From contig SUSZ01000005.1 in assembly GCA_015063165.1 (NCBI GenBank), positions 1 through 64,000 on the forward strand: a stretch of DNA of 64,000 nt, written 5' to 3'. This DNA is from Thermoplasmata archaeon (GTDB taxonomy: Archaea > Thermoplasmatota > Thermoplasmata > Methanomassiliicoccales > Methanomethylophilaceae). This document shows positions 9,938-21,628 of the stretch, piece after piece. Both the position numbers and the translations under genes were made by a program. The stretch's first letter is position 1; each line of letters starts with the position of its first letter. Below the pieces are notes generated by a model, which had not been told where the DNA came from, ran no database searches, and was given only the letters and a program-made list of their open reading frames with translations.

Positions 9938-10099
9938 ATGGTTACAGTAAAAGAGTCTGAGTGTGTCGGATGCGGAGCCTGCGCTGACGTCTGCCCCAAC
10001 GACGCCATCACTGTTGACGACATCGCCGTCATCGACGCTTCCAAATGCGTTGACTGCGGCGCCTGCGTCGACGAGTGCCCCTCGTCCGCTCTCGAGTGA
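9938..10099 (+). CDS. 2[4Fe-4S] ferredoxin (copy 1)
   Basis: 53-aa protein with two CxxCxxCxxxCP motifs: [12 protein letters not shown] and [12 protein letters not shown]; preceded by AGAGGT. Confidence 0.95.
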   Translation: MVTVKESECVGCGACADVCPNDAITVDDIAVIDASKCVDCGACVDECPSSALE

Positions 10100-10108
10100 A
10101 ACTATCAA

Positions 10109-10136
10109 GCCGGGATTTCCCGGCACCTTTCCGTTT
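10109..10136 (+). terminator. Terminator after ferredoxin copy 1
   Basis: GCCGGG-attt-CCCGGC hairpin then a T-run. Confidence 0.65.
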
Positions 10137-10200
10137 TTTGCTTTCTCTTCTCGTTTGATTTAAATACACGCTCTGTGTAGAATTAATCAGAGGTGAACCA

Positions 10201-10362
10201 ATGGTAACCATCAAAGAGTCTGAGTGTGTCGGATGCGGAGCCTGCGCGGACGTCTGTCCCGCCGGTGCGATCACCATCGATGACGTGGCCACCGTCGACC
10301 AGTCCAAATGCGTCGACTGCGGAACCTGCATCGACGAGTGCCCTTCCGAAGCCATCGAGTGA
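10201..10362 (+). CDS. 2[4Fe-4S] ferredoxin (copy 2)
   Basis: ATG at 10201 gives [53 protein letters not shown]. Too short for the ORF track; read by hand. Confidence 0.95.
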   Translation: MVTIKESECVGCGACADVCPAGAITIDDVATVDQSKCVDCGTCIDECPSEAIE

Positions 10363-10373
10363 TCGGTGCAAAC

Positions 10374-10395
10374 GCCGGGACTCCGGCAACCTTCT
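10374..10395 (+). terminator. Terminator after ferredoxin copy 2
   Basis: GCCGG-gact-CCGGC hairpin followed by a pyrimidine-rich tract. Confidence 0.5.
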
Positions 10396-10620
10396 TTCAA
10401 ACAGCTTCTTCTTTCTGATTATTCGACCCAAGTGCTACCAATATTTTTGTTCAAATTGTTTTTCTGATAAACCGATTTTATTTTAATTGATGATTTAATA
10501 CAATATCTATAAAATTTAAGGGCATTATAGAATAATAAATTATTTTTTAGTTATTCCTTAACATTTCCTAGAAAATGTTATATACTCAGCTATGGTTAGT
10601 AATATCCAGAGGTAATCAAA

Positions 10621-10785
10621 ATGGTTACAGTAAAAGAGTCCGAGTGTGTTGGATGCGGCGCCTGTGCCGATGCCTGCCCTAACGATGCGATCACCGTCGA
10701 CGACATCGCCGTCATCGATGCCTCCAAGTGCGTCGACTGCGGCGCCTGCGTCGACGAGTGCCCCTCTTCGGCCATCGCAGAGTGA
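10621..10785 (+). CDS. 2[4Fe-4S] ferredoxin (copy 3)
   Basis: ATG at 10621 gives [54 protein letters not shown]. Not in the ORF track. Confidence 0.95.
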   Translation: MVTVKESECVGCGACADACPNDAITVDDIAVIDASKCVDCGACVDECPSSAIAE

Positions 10786-10793
10786 AACCTGAA

Positions 10794-10818
10794 GCCGGGT
10801 CTCCCGGCATATTTTTTC
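10794..10818 (+). terminator. Terminator after ferredoxin copy 3
   Basis: GCCGGG-tct-CCCGGC hairpin then ATTTTTT. Confidence 0.65.
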
Positions 10819-10841
10819 TATTTTGTTTCATATGCCCGTTC

Positions 10842-11558
10842 ATGATCACGATAATAGGCACTGGACACGTGTTCAACCTCGCGGAGCCTGTGGCCTTCAT
10901 CGTGCAGCATACATGGCCCGATGCCGTTCTGATAGAGCTGGATATGGGCCGTTACAACTACCTGATGAACGCCCAGGAGGGCAAGGAGGACGAGGCCTCG
11001 GTCAAGAAAGCCTCCGCGATCTACAAGCAGACCTCGAAGTATCAGGCCAAGATGTCCAAGCAGTATGGGAACCAGGTCGGCGGAGAGTTTCTGGCGGCTG
11101 TCAACATGGGGAAGCTCCGCGGAGCCGACATCGTCCCGATAGACACCAACGCCCAGGAGGTCATGGACGAGATGTGGGAGGAGATGAGCATGTCGGAGAA
11201 GATGCGCTACAAATTGTCCGGGATCCGCGACTCCTTCGGAGGCAAGCGTAAGGTCGAGGAGACCCAGGCGAGGTTCGCCATGGACGAGGAAAGGTACATG
11301 GAGGACATGCGCCGCAGGTATCCCACTCTGGTCAGGAAGCTCATAGACGAGCGCAACGTCTACATGGCCGAGCAGATCAACAAGGCTTCGGAGAAGTATT
11401 CTAATATGGTAGTCGTTGTGGGAGACGGCCACGTGGAGGGCATATGCGCCCTTCTGAAGGACCCTGTCATCAGGAAGATCCGTCTGGCCGATCTGTTGGA
11501 CAAGGAGCGCATGGACTCAGTCCGCAACATGGTATACAAGGGAGATGAGACGAGATGA
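10842..11558 (+). CDS. TraB-like domain protein
   Basis: N-terminus MITIIGTGHVFNLAEPVAFIVQHTWPDAVLIELDMGRYNYL and C-terminal VVVVGDGHVEGI resemble the TraB family; track ORF starts too early, over ferredoxin 3. Confidence 0.65.
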   Translation: MITIIGTGHVFNLAEPVAFIVQHTWPDAVLIELDMGRYNYLMNAQEGKEDEASVKKASAIYKQTSKYQAKMSKQYGNQVGGEFLAAVNMGKLRGADIVPIDTNAQEVMDEMWEEMSMSEKMRYKLSGIRDSFGGKRKVEETQARFAMDEERYMEDMRRRYPTLVRKLIDERNVYMAEQINKASEKYSNMVVVVGDGHVEGICALLKDPVIRKIRLADLLDKERMDSVRNMVYKGDETR

Positions 11559-12214
11559 AGGTCATGCTGCTGGCATGCACACAGAACGCGGATTCGATTT
11601 GCGCGGCTGCAGGCAACTCCTGCTACTCCAACAAGCCCGCCTCCGAGATAGTCGAGGACATCGATTCGGAGAAGGTCCTGTCCAGGATAGTCGGCATGGG
11701 GCATCACTCCGTCATTGAGCATGCGGTGTTCACCTTCTCTGTGGAAGGCGTCTCCCGTGCGCTGACCCATCAGCTCGTGAGGCACAGGATGGCTTCATTC
11801 TCGCAGCAGAGCCAGAGGTATGCGTCCCTAACCGAGCCCACATACGTCACCCCTCACACGATCGAGGGCGATCCCGAAGCCGAGAAGAGGTTCGAGGAGA
11901 CCATGGATTCGATCTGGAAAGCGTATCGCGACCTGGAGGAGATGGGGATCCCCGCGGAGGATGCCAGATACCTCCTTCCGAACGGATGCACCACCAACAT
12001 CACGATCACGATGAACGCCCGCGAGCTCCTGCACTTCTTCTCGCTGAGGTGCTGCAACCGCGCCCAGTGGGAGATCCGCGAGATGGCGGACCGCATGCTC
12101 GAGCTGTGCATGGAGGTCTCGCCGGTGATCTTCAAGGACGCCGGCCCGCCTTGTGTCAGAGGGCCGTGTCCAGAGGGGAAGCTATCCTGCGGAAAGCCTC
12201 GCAGAAGGGACTGA
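11555..12214 (+). CDS. thyX: Flavin-dependent thymidylate synthase ThyX
   Basis: ThyX motif RHRMASFSQQSQRY plus MGHHSVIEHAVFTF. Confidence 0.95.
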   Translation: MKVMLLACTQNADSICAAAGNSCYSNKPASEIVEDIDSEKVLSRIVGMGHHSVIEHAVFTFSVEGVSRALTHQLVRHRMASFSQQSQRYASLTEPTYVTPHTIEGDPEAEKRFEETMDSIWKAYRDLEEMGIPAEDARYLLPNGCTTNITITMNARELLHFFSLRCCNRAQWEIREMADRMLELCMEVSPVIFKDAGPPCVRGPCPEGKLSCGKPRRRD

Positions 12215-12273
12215 CCTCATAGGATTACATTTAAATATGGAACGTTCATACGACCTTTTACTCGGTGAAAGAT

Positions 12274-12465
12274 ATGGGAAGAATAAGACCCACATACATC
12301 AAGAGAGTTGCCATTGAGCTTGTCAACAAGTATCCTCAGGCGTTCAGCAAGGATTTTGAGGGCAACAAAGAGATGGTCAACGCCCTGACTGATGTCTCAT
12401 CGGTTACTATGAGGAACAGGATCGCAGGATACATCACCCGCTACCTGTCTCACCCTGAGGCATAA
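12274..12465 (+). CDS. rps17e: 30S ribosomal protein S17e
   Basis: MGRIRPTYIKRVAIELVNKYPQAFSKDFEGNKEMVNALTDVSSVTMRNRIAGYITRY is archaeal S17e. Confidence 0.95.
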   Translation: MGRIRPTYIKRVAIELVNKYPQAFSKDFEGNKEMVNALTDVSSVTMRNRIAGYITRYLSHPEA

Positions 12466-12500
12466 GCTAAACGCCTTAAACCCTTGTGGTTTCCGCATTT

Positions 12501-12577
12501 GCCCGCGTGGGGTAGCTTGGATATCCTGTGAGATTGCGGATCTTTTGACCCGGGTTCGAATCCCGGCGCGGGCACCA
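12501..12577 (+). tRNA. tRNA-Arg (anticodon GCG), CCA encoded
   Basis: Acceptor GCCCGCG/CGCGGGC, T-arm CCGGGTTCGAATCCCGG, anticodon loop TTGCGGA, A73 then CCA. Confidence 0.85.
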
Positions 12578-12918
12578 TCATTCTCATCCAGAATCTGCTT
12601 TCGGGCCGGTTCTGCGTTCCGATTATCAATGTGGTTGTATCCATTCTATCCCGGTCGTCTGTCAGGATCGGATTGTTCTAGCCAACTGACATCGTGCATC
12701 CCAGTCGTCGGCAATCTGTACGTTTGTTGATTAAACAACTTATACCTATAATAGTAAAGTATGCGTGCAAGGGTAAATTAAATCGTATTTTGGATGGGTA
12801 AACGATTCTTTGGAATAATATCTTAATCTCATATAACAATATCAGAACCATGCTGTGCTACGTCTCACAGCGAGGTGTTAAGGATGAACGAAATGAAAGC
12901 TGAATGGAGGGCGGGGCT

Positions 12919-15900
12919 ATGAACAGGCTCCTCCTTGTTCTGGCATTGGCGATCGCCCTGTTCTCATCGGGTCTCGTCCTGCTTGAGGCGGACGATTCGG
13001 ATGCTTATGAGGACTTCTGGGACGATGACGAACTGATCCATTACGTCCATGAGGACGAGTACCCGGATGGGTGGGTCGCCGCCAAGAATGTCAAAGACGG
13101 GGTGTCGGATCTGACCGTCCCGTCGACTGTGACGTATGAAGGGACGACATACCTTGTCAAGATAATCGAGCTGGGAAGCCAACATGACCTGGTGAATGTG
13201 ACGCTGTCCGACGGGATAGAGGTCATAGGGATAGGCTACGGGTTCTGGCATTGCGAGAATCTGAAGAGTGTCAGCATACCCGATTCGGTGACGACCATAG
13301 GGTATGATGCATTCGACGGCTGTCACTCCTTGTACAGCCTGTACCTTCCGGATTCCGTTACGACCATAGAGGGAAGTGCTCTGGAGGATTCCGGCTTGAC
13401 TTACGTCAGGTTACCCGAGAATGAAAGCTTCACGGAGCTGCCTGAAAGACTTTTCGAGGACTGTAAGTACTTATCCTATGTGGCGATACCGAGCAACATA
13501 ACCTCGATAGGCAAGAGCTGCTTCGTCGGATGTGACCGTCTGCAGCAGATCGTCATACCAGAGAACGTCAAGCACATAGGCGAATATGCCTTTAACAATT
13601 GTAAGTCCTTGACCTTCATAGACCTGCGCTGCGACGAGACCACCGTCTTTGAGCATCTTTCGTTATACGGCTCGAGTGTGCTGAGCGGCAGCATGGTGAA
13701 GGTGAGGACCTCTCTGTCCAGGGACCTGCTCTATAACGATGACATCTGGGCGATTCGCGAAAACGCGCAGATCGGACCCAATCTGGAGTTCGGATACCAT
13801 CTACATGGGAACACTATGGGTAGAGAGCAGTCCAACCATGAATGGGACCTCGTCAACGGGCATCTGAAGGTGTGGGCGGTCTCCCAGGACAATACTGTGC
13901 TTCCTGATAGAGGGGATCTGTTCTATGTGGTCGATCCAGACGGCTATTCCGGTGATGTCAATGACCTTGTGACGTACGTAGAATTCGTCAACGATCCTTC
14001 GAACGGCAAATATCTCATCACCACCACCGGGGAGAGCTCCTTCTACAATTGGAACAACCCGTATTATGTGCTGCCTGAGGGGATGATCCAATTCGACTGG
14101 GACAGCATAGACCATCCGTTCATGGTGAAGGTACCCGACACGGCTGTATCGGCTCCGGATGCCTGGGAGTCGGGAAACACCATCATCGTTTCAGACAGCC
14201 ATGTGACCGAGTCCCTGTGGATCGACGCGCCTTCTGTGATAATGGGCGTAGGGACCAGTATCAAGAACGGGCTGCTTAGGAACTTCTCGAGCTATCACGA
14301 AAGCGGCGGCGTCCTGTTCCTATCTGGTTCCACCGCTATGGTGGGAAATATTAATACGGCGGGGCTGACAGGAGACGACATCAACGTCACATACCTCTCC
14401 GACACCAACGGAAAGGTCTACAGGTACGACTGGGACCAGGGGAAGTGGGTCCCGGTCTCTGGGCTTCGCACCGTGGAGTTCAACCTGAATGACGGCTCTG
14501 GGCTCCTGACAAGGAAGATAGTCACGGATACCATCGGGGAAGCCGGAGTGTCCTTCGTGCCCGACAGGACCTTCGCAGGCTGGTTCAATGCTGCGAGCGG
14601 AGGGAGCTTCGTGCCTCCGGACACCAGCGCCAGCAGCTATCTCACGAGGCTCTACGCCCACTGGGACGGGGCTCTCGTCATGCTCGGAAACGGGGTCACC
14701 CTCACAGTCAACGGCGTGGACTACACCGGACTGGCTACCGTGCCTCTGAACGGCACCGCAACCGTGTCCTTCGACGATGGCTATGCCCTCTACTATGCTC
14801 CTGGATTCACCGTCAGCGGCAACGTCCTGACGCCCGTGGCCAAGTGTTCGACCTATGCCGTCATGGCCAAGCCTGTGGGCAGCACCTATGTCACCCTCGA
14901 TCTGGCTGGCGGAGAGGGCGAGTTCAACAGCTACCGCGCCTATGTCGGCTCCGCGATGGATTCCGATTTCCAGGCCCCCATCAGGACAGGATACACCTTC
15001 GACGGATATACGAACGCTGCTGGCAAGCTCGTGATTACGAAGGCAGGAATCTACGCGCGCTCCGTTTCCGGATACACCGACGCGAGCCGCCTTTGGATAA
15101 ACGAGAACTCCTCGGTCACGCTGACCGCGAAGTGGGTGGCCCACACGACCCAGGTGACGTTCCACAACATGGGGGTCGTCGATGACGTAACTAGAACGGC
15201 GACCTATGGCCAGGACTTCCCGTTCGTGGCCTCGCCCACCAGCCCTGACGCCAGGTTCGATGGATACTACGACGCTGTCACCGCGGACGGTAAGGCCGCA
15301 GGGAACCTGGTCATACAGAGGGGCAACAACAGCGCGGAGAGCGGTAGCCAGTACTTCTCCGACATATACACCTGGGCGGGCGACATAGCCACGTACGATC
15401 TCTACGCCAAGTGGGTTCCCAAGTACTCTCTCGTCAACGACGACGACGGTAGGACTTACGACATGTCTGGAGACGAGCCCAGCTTCTTCTATAACCCGAC
15501 CAGGACCGGCTACACCTTCAGCGGATGGCTGTTGTCTGGGGATGTCGACTACAGCACCGCTGTGTACGGCATCACCACCGACAGCATGTCCCCTATAATC
15601 GAAGGCACTCCCTTCTCAGTCGACGGCACTGGCCTGAACGTAGCCTCTCTCAGCTCCACTGTTGGAGGCGTCGTGCACATGGTCCCCCAGTGGACCGCCT
15701 CAAGTACAAGGTGGGCTTCGACCTCGCCGGAGGGACCGGAAGCTCTGCCGACAGGAACATGACGTTCGACACCAAGTACAGCGTAGCTGAGCCTACCAGG
15801 GCCGGATACATATTCCTCGGATGGACCCTGTCCGGAGACGCTATAAGCTTCGCGGAGTGCTCGGACACCAAGAACGGGACATACGTCGGGATGTCCGAGA

Positions 15901-18900
15901 CTACGCCCATGAAGAACTCTAACGCCGGCAGCGCTCTGTTCGTGAGGAACCTGTCCACGGATGCCACCAAAAAGACCACGATGGTGGCCAACTGGGCTCC
16001 TGGCACCTACACCATCCGCTACGATCCCAATTCCGCGGAGGCCACCGGGTACATGGACCTCCAGACTGTCTACGTCGGCACAACGGTCAATCTGGTTCAG
16101 AACGGCTATTCGAGGACCGGATACTCCTACATCGGATGGTCCACGACCCCGACCGGGAGCGTGGAGTACACGAACGCTCAGAGCGTGACCGATATCGCCG
16201 AGATGGACAAGACCATCACGCTCTACGCCGTATGGCAGATCAACCAGTACACCATACACTTTGCTAGCACCGGCGCCAGCGTCATTCCCGACATCACCCA
16301 GGACTATGGAACTCCGATCACCGCTCCGGCGAACCCCACCCTCCCGAGGTACGATTTCGCAGGATGGAACCCGCAGATCCCGTCCACGATGCCTGCTCAG
16401 GACATGACCATAACCGCCCAGTGGGTGGTTGGCACATACGTCGTGGTTTTCAACGCCAACGGCGGATCCGGCACCATGAGCGCACAGTCCATTGTCTACG
16501 GCCAGAGCACCATGCTCGCCTCCAACCTGTTCACCAAGACGGGATACCTGTTCTCGTCGTGGAACACGAAGGCGGACGGCTCCGGCACCAGCTATGGCGA
16601 CAAGGAGGCGGTCCTGGATCTGGACGACATAACCCTCTATGCCCAGTGGACCCCGATAAAGTACACCGTGAGGTTCCACAACAACAACGGTTCGGCCGAC
16701 ACGACGGTGAACCAGACGATGACATACGGCAAGAGCGCCTCCCTGAAGGCCAACACCTTCACCAACGCTCCGTATTCGTTCGATTCCTGGAACACCAAGG
16801 CGAACGGCACCGGCACCAGCTATGCTGACAAGCAGACCGTGAAGAACCTCGCGAAGACCAGCGGTGCCGTAGTCCACCTGTACGCCCAGTGGGACGCGCC
16901 CGTGACAGCGATAACCCTCGCCAAGGGCGAAGGCACATCCGACGGATCCGCCACCGCCAAGTACGGAGGGAGCTCCGCCGTGATAGTCACCCCTGCCACA
17001 GGCGACCTCCGCCTGGCAGGATATTACAGCGGCAACGTTCTCGTCATCAACCCTGACGGCACCTATCCCGCGGACGCATCCTCATACGTGTCCAACGGCG
17101 TCTGGGTCTGCACCGATAGCACCCTGGTCCTGACCGCGAAGTGGAGAGCCCCTTACGAGGTCGGTGACGTGTTCGAGGACTCGGGGATAATGTTCCGCAT
17201 AACATCTGTGTCACCCGATCAGGTGGAGGCGTTCGACGTCAGCGAGCCCATGGACACCATCAGAATCCCCGATGTCGCAGGATACATGGGCACCGATTTC
17301 GCCGTCGTATCGATAGCGGAAGGCGGGTTCAACGGGTGCGAGACCGCGGTCTTCATTAGCATTCCCGACAGCGTGAGGGCGATCGGCCCTGGCGCGTTCT
17401 ACGGCATAGTCTTCTACGAGGCCAACGGAACCACCGTTCTCCAGAAGACCGCCGAAGCCCTCAGCGGATACCAGTACATGGGATCCGACGGAAAGCTCGT
17501 CCGCGAAGGGATCTCCGTGGGCGACCAGTTCGTGTACCAGGGTCTGAAGTACGAGGTCACCAGCGTGGAGCCATACACCGCCACCGTCATAGGCTACGAG
17601 GGCACTCTGAAGAACCTCGACATCCCGCTCTACGCTGTCCACAAGGGCATCAACCTCAGCGTCACGGCCATCGGGACCCAGGCGTTCTACAAGTGCAAGA
17701 CCCTGGTGACCGCTTCCCTCGGCGGCGTCGCTAAGGTCGGCGTGAAGGCCTTCGCGGGCTGCACCAAGCTCACGACCGTTGACGTCGGCGAGAAGCTCTC
17801 CACCATCAGCGCCTACGGGTTATGGGGATGCACCAGCCTGGTCGATATCGACCTCCGCGACTCCGCCAAGACCATGAGGAGCATCGGGTCCTATGCGTTC
17901 TACAACGACACCAAGCTGTCGTCGATCACCATACCGTCCTACATGACCCTGGTCAGCGATGCGGAGGGAACGTTCAGTCTGCCGTTCCAGGATGCGGACG
18001 GCAAGCCCCTGGAGGTCAGCGCAGATGCCCTGAAGGGCTACAGGTACGACAACGTCAACGGGGTATTCGTCCGCAACGAAGGGGTCCAGATCGGCAAGGA
18101 GTACAGCGACGGCGTCCTGAACTACAAGGTCATTGCCACCCTGCCCTACGAGCTCGAGGTCATCGGATACAACGGGACCATCAGGGCCCTCGACGTCCCC
18201 GACACGATCGTGTTCGACGACTACGAGTTCGTGGTGTCGTCCATCGGGGTCAACGCGTTCAACGGCTGCAAGACCATGAAGACCGCGAACCTCGGCCATG
18301 TCGACACCATCAAGTCCCAGGCGTTCTACGGCTGCACGGGCCTCAAGACGATCGACATGCCGTACGTTGTCTCCATAGGCACCAAGGCCTTCGCCCGCTG
18401 CACGTCCCTGACGGATCCAGTGTTCGGCGAGCGCCTGGCCACCATCAGCGCCTACGGGTTCTGGGGATGCACCGCTCTGAAGGACGTCGATCTGCCCGAC
18501 ACCGTGACATCGATCGGAACGTACGCATTCCAGAGATGCTCGTCCTTGTCCTCGATAGACCTCGGGAAGTCCCTCCGCCTGATAGGCACCAAGGCCTTCG
18601 ACGGCACCGCGATCGAGTCCCTGGAGATCCCGTCGTCCATCGTAAGGCTCAAGGAAGGCTCTCTCGCCGGATGCTCCGAGCTCAGGACCGTATCCATGGC
18701 AGGAGGCCAGAAGGTCATCCTCCATATGGGCCTGTTCGAAGGGACGCCGGGCATCCAGACGATCGTCATGCCGGACAGCTTCAAGAAGATCTACGCCGGA
18801 GCCTTCGATGGCGTCGCCTTCCACAAGGCCAACGGAGCGGACCTTCCTGTCAAGGCGGCGAATCTGGCCGGCCACGTGTTCATAGGGGCCGACTGCGACC

Positions 18901-19139
18901 TGACCCTGGACGATTACTGCACGGTCGGGTTCGGAGTCCAGCCCAACGGGAGCGGAACCGTCTCCGAGACGTCCTTGGAGGTCAGGTACGGAGCGCCGAT
19001 GTTCGTCGTCGACGGTGTCCTGTACGTGGACAACACGCCTGTGTACGCCACTCCGGCGCCCGGATACGAGCTCACCGGATGGCTGTACTCCCAAGCAGTC
19101 GAGGACATCACCGTGTACGCGATGTTCGCCGAGATCTGA
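12919..19139 (+). CDS. Giant secreted adhesin-like protein: BspA-type LRR_5 repeats plus InlB/Listeria-Bacteroides repeats; interrupted by one frameshift near 15694-15706
   Basis: ORFs 12904-15762 and 15525-19139 are two frames of one protein: MNRLLLVLALAIALFSSGLVLL signal peptide, IPDSVTTIGYDAFDGCHSL-type LRR_5 repeats, many GYTFxGW...LYAxW repeats on both sides of the frame change. Confidence 0.85.
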
Positions 19140-19153
19140 TTAACCTCAAAAAC

Positions 19154-19186
19154 AAGGGCTTCGGCCCTTCCTTTCCATATTTTTTA
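19154..19186 (+). terminator. Terminator after the adhesin-like gene
   Basis: AAGGGC-TTCG-GCCCTT hairpin followed by TTTTTT. Confidence 0.65.
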
Positions 19187-19292
19187 CCGGTCGCATGGCC
19201 GAATGACGATCCCGGTGTCCTGGAACGCAGGATGCGGGATCATTGTAAAAAAAGACCCCTCATCGTCCTGCCGACGAGGGGTGGGATTCCGA

Positions 19293-21230
19293 TCAGGATT
19301 CTTCCTGGTCGTCCTTCGGGAAGACCCTGTCGACGATCTCCACGTCTCCGGGCGGAAGGATTCTTGATATCTCCTCCTCGGGGACGTTGAACAGCTTGGC
19401 CATCTCGTTGGACCTGCGTCCGGACTTCCCTCTTCCGGGGACTATGGTGACGTATCTGTCGCATCCCGGGAAGCATTCCGGCGGGGCGCACATGACCTTC
19501 CTGGCTCCCTGGTAGTAGATCTCGCCTATGGTCAGCTTCATCGGGAGGTGGTACTCGTAGTTCCTCTTTCCGCGGACTATGAAGGCCCCTCTGGGCACGA
19601 ACTCTCCGGGGTTGGGGGTCTTGCTCACCTGGTCGGGATAGACCCAGAAAGCGCCTCCTTCGGCCATAGCAGCGACCCATGCCTTGGACTGGGCTATGGC
19701 GAAGTGGCATGCCGCCCTGAGCTCCTCCTCGGTCGCTGAAGCCCCTTCCTTGAGGATGACGGAAGGCGCTCCGTGGACGTCCGCGTGGGCGTAGACGTCG
19801 TTCTCCTTCAGGTGCTTCTTGACGATGCTGTCGTTGGTGTGGGTGTCCCTACCCGCGATGACGAGCTTGCCTGCAGGAGTGACGAACCACTTGTACCTCT
19901 CGAACCAGAACTGCTTGGTCGGCTCCGCTCTTCCGGCAGCCAGCGCTCTGGCCTTGTCTATGTTCTTCTGGGTCTTCGCGAGGAGCGCCCTGCTCTCGTC
20001 CAGGGCCTCCTGGGCGTGCTTGGCCTTCTCGCCGATGTCCTTGCCCTTCTGGTACATGTCCGAGGCGTTGGAGTCCAGATTCTTGGTATAGTCCAAGACC
20101 ACGGTCTCCCCGCCGAGCTTGGCGGTGACAAGGTTCTTGGCAGGGTCGATGGACTCCACGAAGGGGATCTTCATCGCGCCCTCCTTCAGCTTCTCCCAGG
20201 TGATCTTCTTCGACTGGTCTTCGAGGACGGCCAGCAGCTCGCTGGTCTTCTGGTAGTCGGTGTAGAGGGCCTCGGCCTTCTTCCTGAGCTCCTCCTCGGC
20301 CTCCTTGTAGCCTTCCAGGGTCTCCTCCTGCTTGGCTATCCTCCTGTTGAGCTTCTCCACCTCCGGGTCGACGAAGGCTTCCTCCTCGGCGTCGGCTATC
20401 TCCAGCATGAAGGCGTGGACCATCTCGGACATCGTGGAGTAGCTCTTGCTCTCCAGGTCGGAGCGGGACTCCAGACGCATGGGCGCGAAGTCCTCTATCT
20501 TCCCGTCCTTGAGGTATGCGGTGGGCTCGGGGGACTCTATGGCGTACTTCACGATGCTCTTCATCGCGGCGTACATCTCCGAGACGACGGAATCGGGGAT
20601 GTCCTTCGCAGGCGTGGACTTGTCTATGCCTATGCGCTTGCAGACCTCCTCGGCGTACTGGCCCCCTAGGTTCACGGATGTCGCCAAGGTCCTCACGGCA
20701 TCGGAGTCCGACGAGCGGAAGGAGGCGATGAAGTCCTCTTCCGAGGATTCCGTGGGGTCGAACCTGGACTTGGGGACTACGTATTCGGACCCAGGACGGA
20801 CGGAACGGTCCTTCCAGGTCTTCTGGATGAGGCAGTTCAGGATGATCCCGTCTTTGATCAGGAGGACGTTGCCTCCGCCGAACAACTCGAAGATAAGCTT
20901 GTAGTCACCGTCGGACTTGGCCAGTTCGACCTCCACCGCCCTGTCGAACCCTATCTGCCTGACCTTCCCCACGCGGGCGTTGTCGATGTATTTCCTCAGG
21001 AACGAGGCGAACGACGTCGGCATGGTGGGGGTCTCTGGCTTGGTGGCGGGGCTGTAAAGCCATTTCCCGTCCCTGAAGAAGAGCTTCTTCTTTCCAGTTC
21101 CCTGAACGTTGAGGCGGAAGAGGACGTTCTTAGCGCCCCAATGGTAAATCTTGTCCATGTGCGCCCCTTCGACACCGGAGATCTCCGTGACGATGGAACG
21201 GACATCGAAGGAACTCATCTCTTTCTTCAT
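19293..21230 (-). CDS. rqcH: NFACT/NEMF (RqcH/Rqc2) family ribosome quality control protein
   Basis: N-terminal NFACT-N MSSFDVRSIVTEISGVEGAHMDKIYH, central coiled coil, NFACT-R WFVTPAGKLVIAGRDTHTNDSIVKKHLKENDVYAHADVHGAPSVILK. Confidence 0.92.
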   Translation of the reverse strand: MKKEMSSFDVRSIVTEISGVEGAHMDKIYHWGAKNVLFRLNVQGTGKKKLFFRDGKWLYSPATKPETPTMPTSFASFLRKYIDNARVGKVRQIGFDRAVEVELAKSDGDYKLIFELFGGGNVLLIKDGIILNCLIQKTWKDRSVRPGSEYVVPKSRFDPTESSEEDFIASFRSSDSDAVRTLATSVNLGGQYAEEVCKRIGIDKSTPAKDIPDSVVSEMYAAMKSIVKYAIESPEPTAYLKDGKIEDFAPMRLESRSDLESKSYSTMSEMVHAFMLEIADAEEEAFVDPEVEKLNRRIAKQEETLEGYKEAEEELRKKAEALYTDYQKTSELLAVLEDQSKKITWEKLKEGAMKIPFVESIDPAKNLVTAKLGGETVVLDYTKNLDSNASDMYQKGKDIGEKAKHAQEALDESRALLAKTQKNIDKARALAAGRAEPTKQFWFERYKWFVTPAGKLVIAGRDTHTNDSIVKKHLKENDVYAHADVHGAPSVILKEGASATEEELRAACHFAIAQSKAWVAAMAEGGAFWVYPDQVSKTPNPGEFVPRGAFIVRGKRNYEYHLPMKLTIGEIYYQGARKVMCAPPECFPGCDRYVTIVPGRGKSGRRSNEMAKLFNVPEEEISRILPPGDVEIVDRVFPKDDQEES

Positions 21231-21492
21231 GCGACCGCTTAGAGCGATTAATATCATAAGACTGTTGGACGGATTCGCGGAGATGTCGTGTCCAGAGCTT
21301 CAGAAATGTTCCCGGAAAGGCTTTCTCGACGGGTTTTCTGATGTTTGAAAATTCGTGTGTTCTCGAAGGAGATCCGTCGGGTGTCATCGTTCCATTCGCT
21401 GCGATGCTGGACAGGGTGCTCCCAGCATGGGTTGCTGCGTGACCTCGATAGATAATTTTATAAACTATCTGTCTATAGCCCATTTCACACAT

Positions 21493-21567
21493 GCCGCTGT
21501 GGCTAAGGGGTATAGCGACGCCTTGGTAAGGCGTAGGTCATGGGTCCAATTCCCATCAGCGGCTCCA
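21493..21567 (+). tRNA. tRNA-Thr (anticodon GGT), CCA encoded
   Basis: Acceptor GCCGCTG/CAGCGGC, anticodon arm ACGCC-TTGGTAA-GGCGT, T73 then CCA. Confidence 0.9.
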
Positions 21568-21628
21568 CTTCTTCTCATTTCGTTCATTCTCCGCATAGTT
21601 TATTCACTTTGCATTGCGTTACCCTTTC

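Noticed and set aside
12450-12644. 64-aa ORF containing VPAPGFEPGS
   Set aside because: Classic spurious translation across a tRNA gene (tRNA-Arg 12501-12577).
15690-15710. Programmed -1 ribosomal frameshift in the adhesin-like gene
   Set aside because: No X-XXY-YYZ slippery heptamer at the junction; a simple one-base deletion explains it better.
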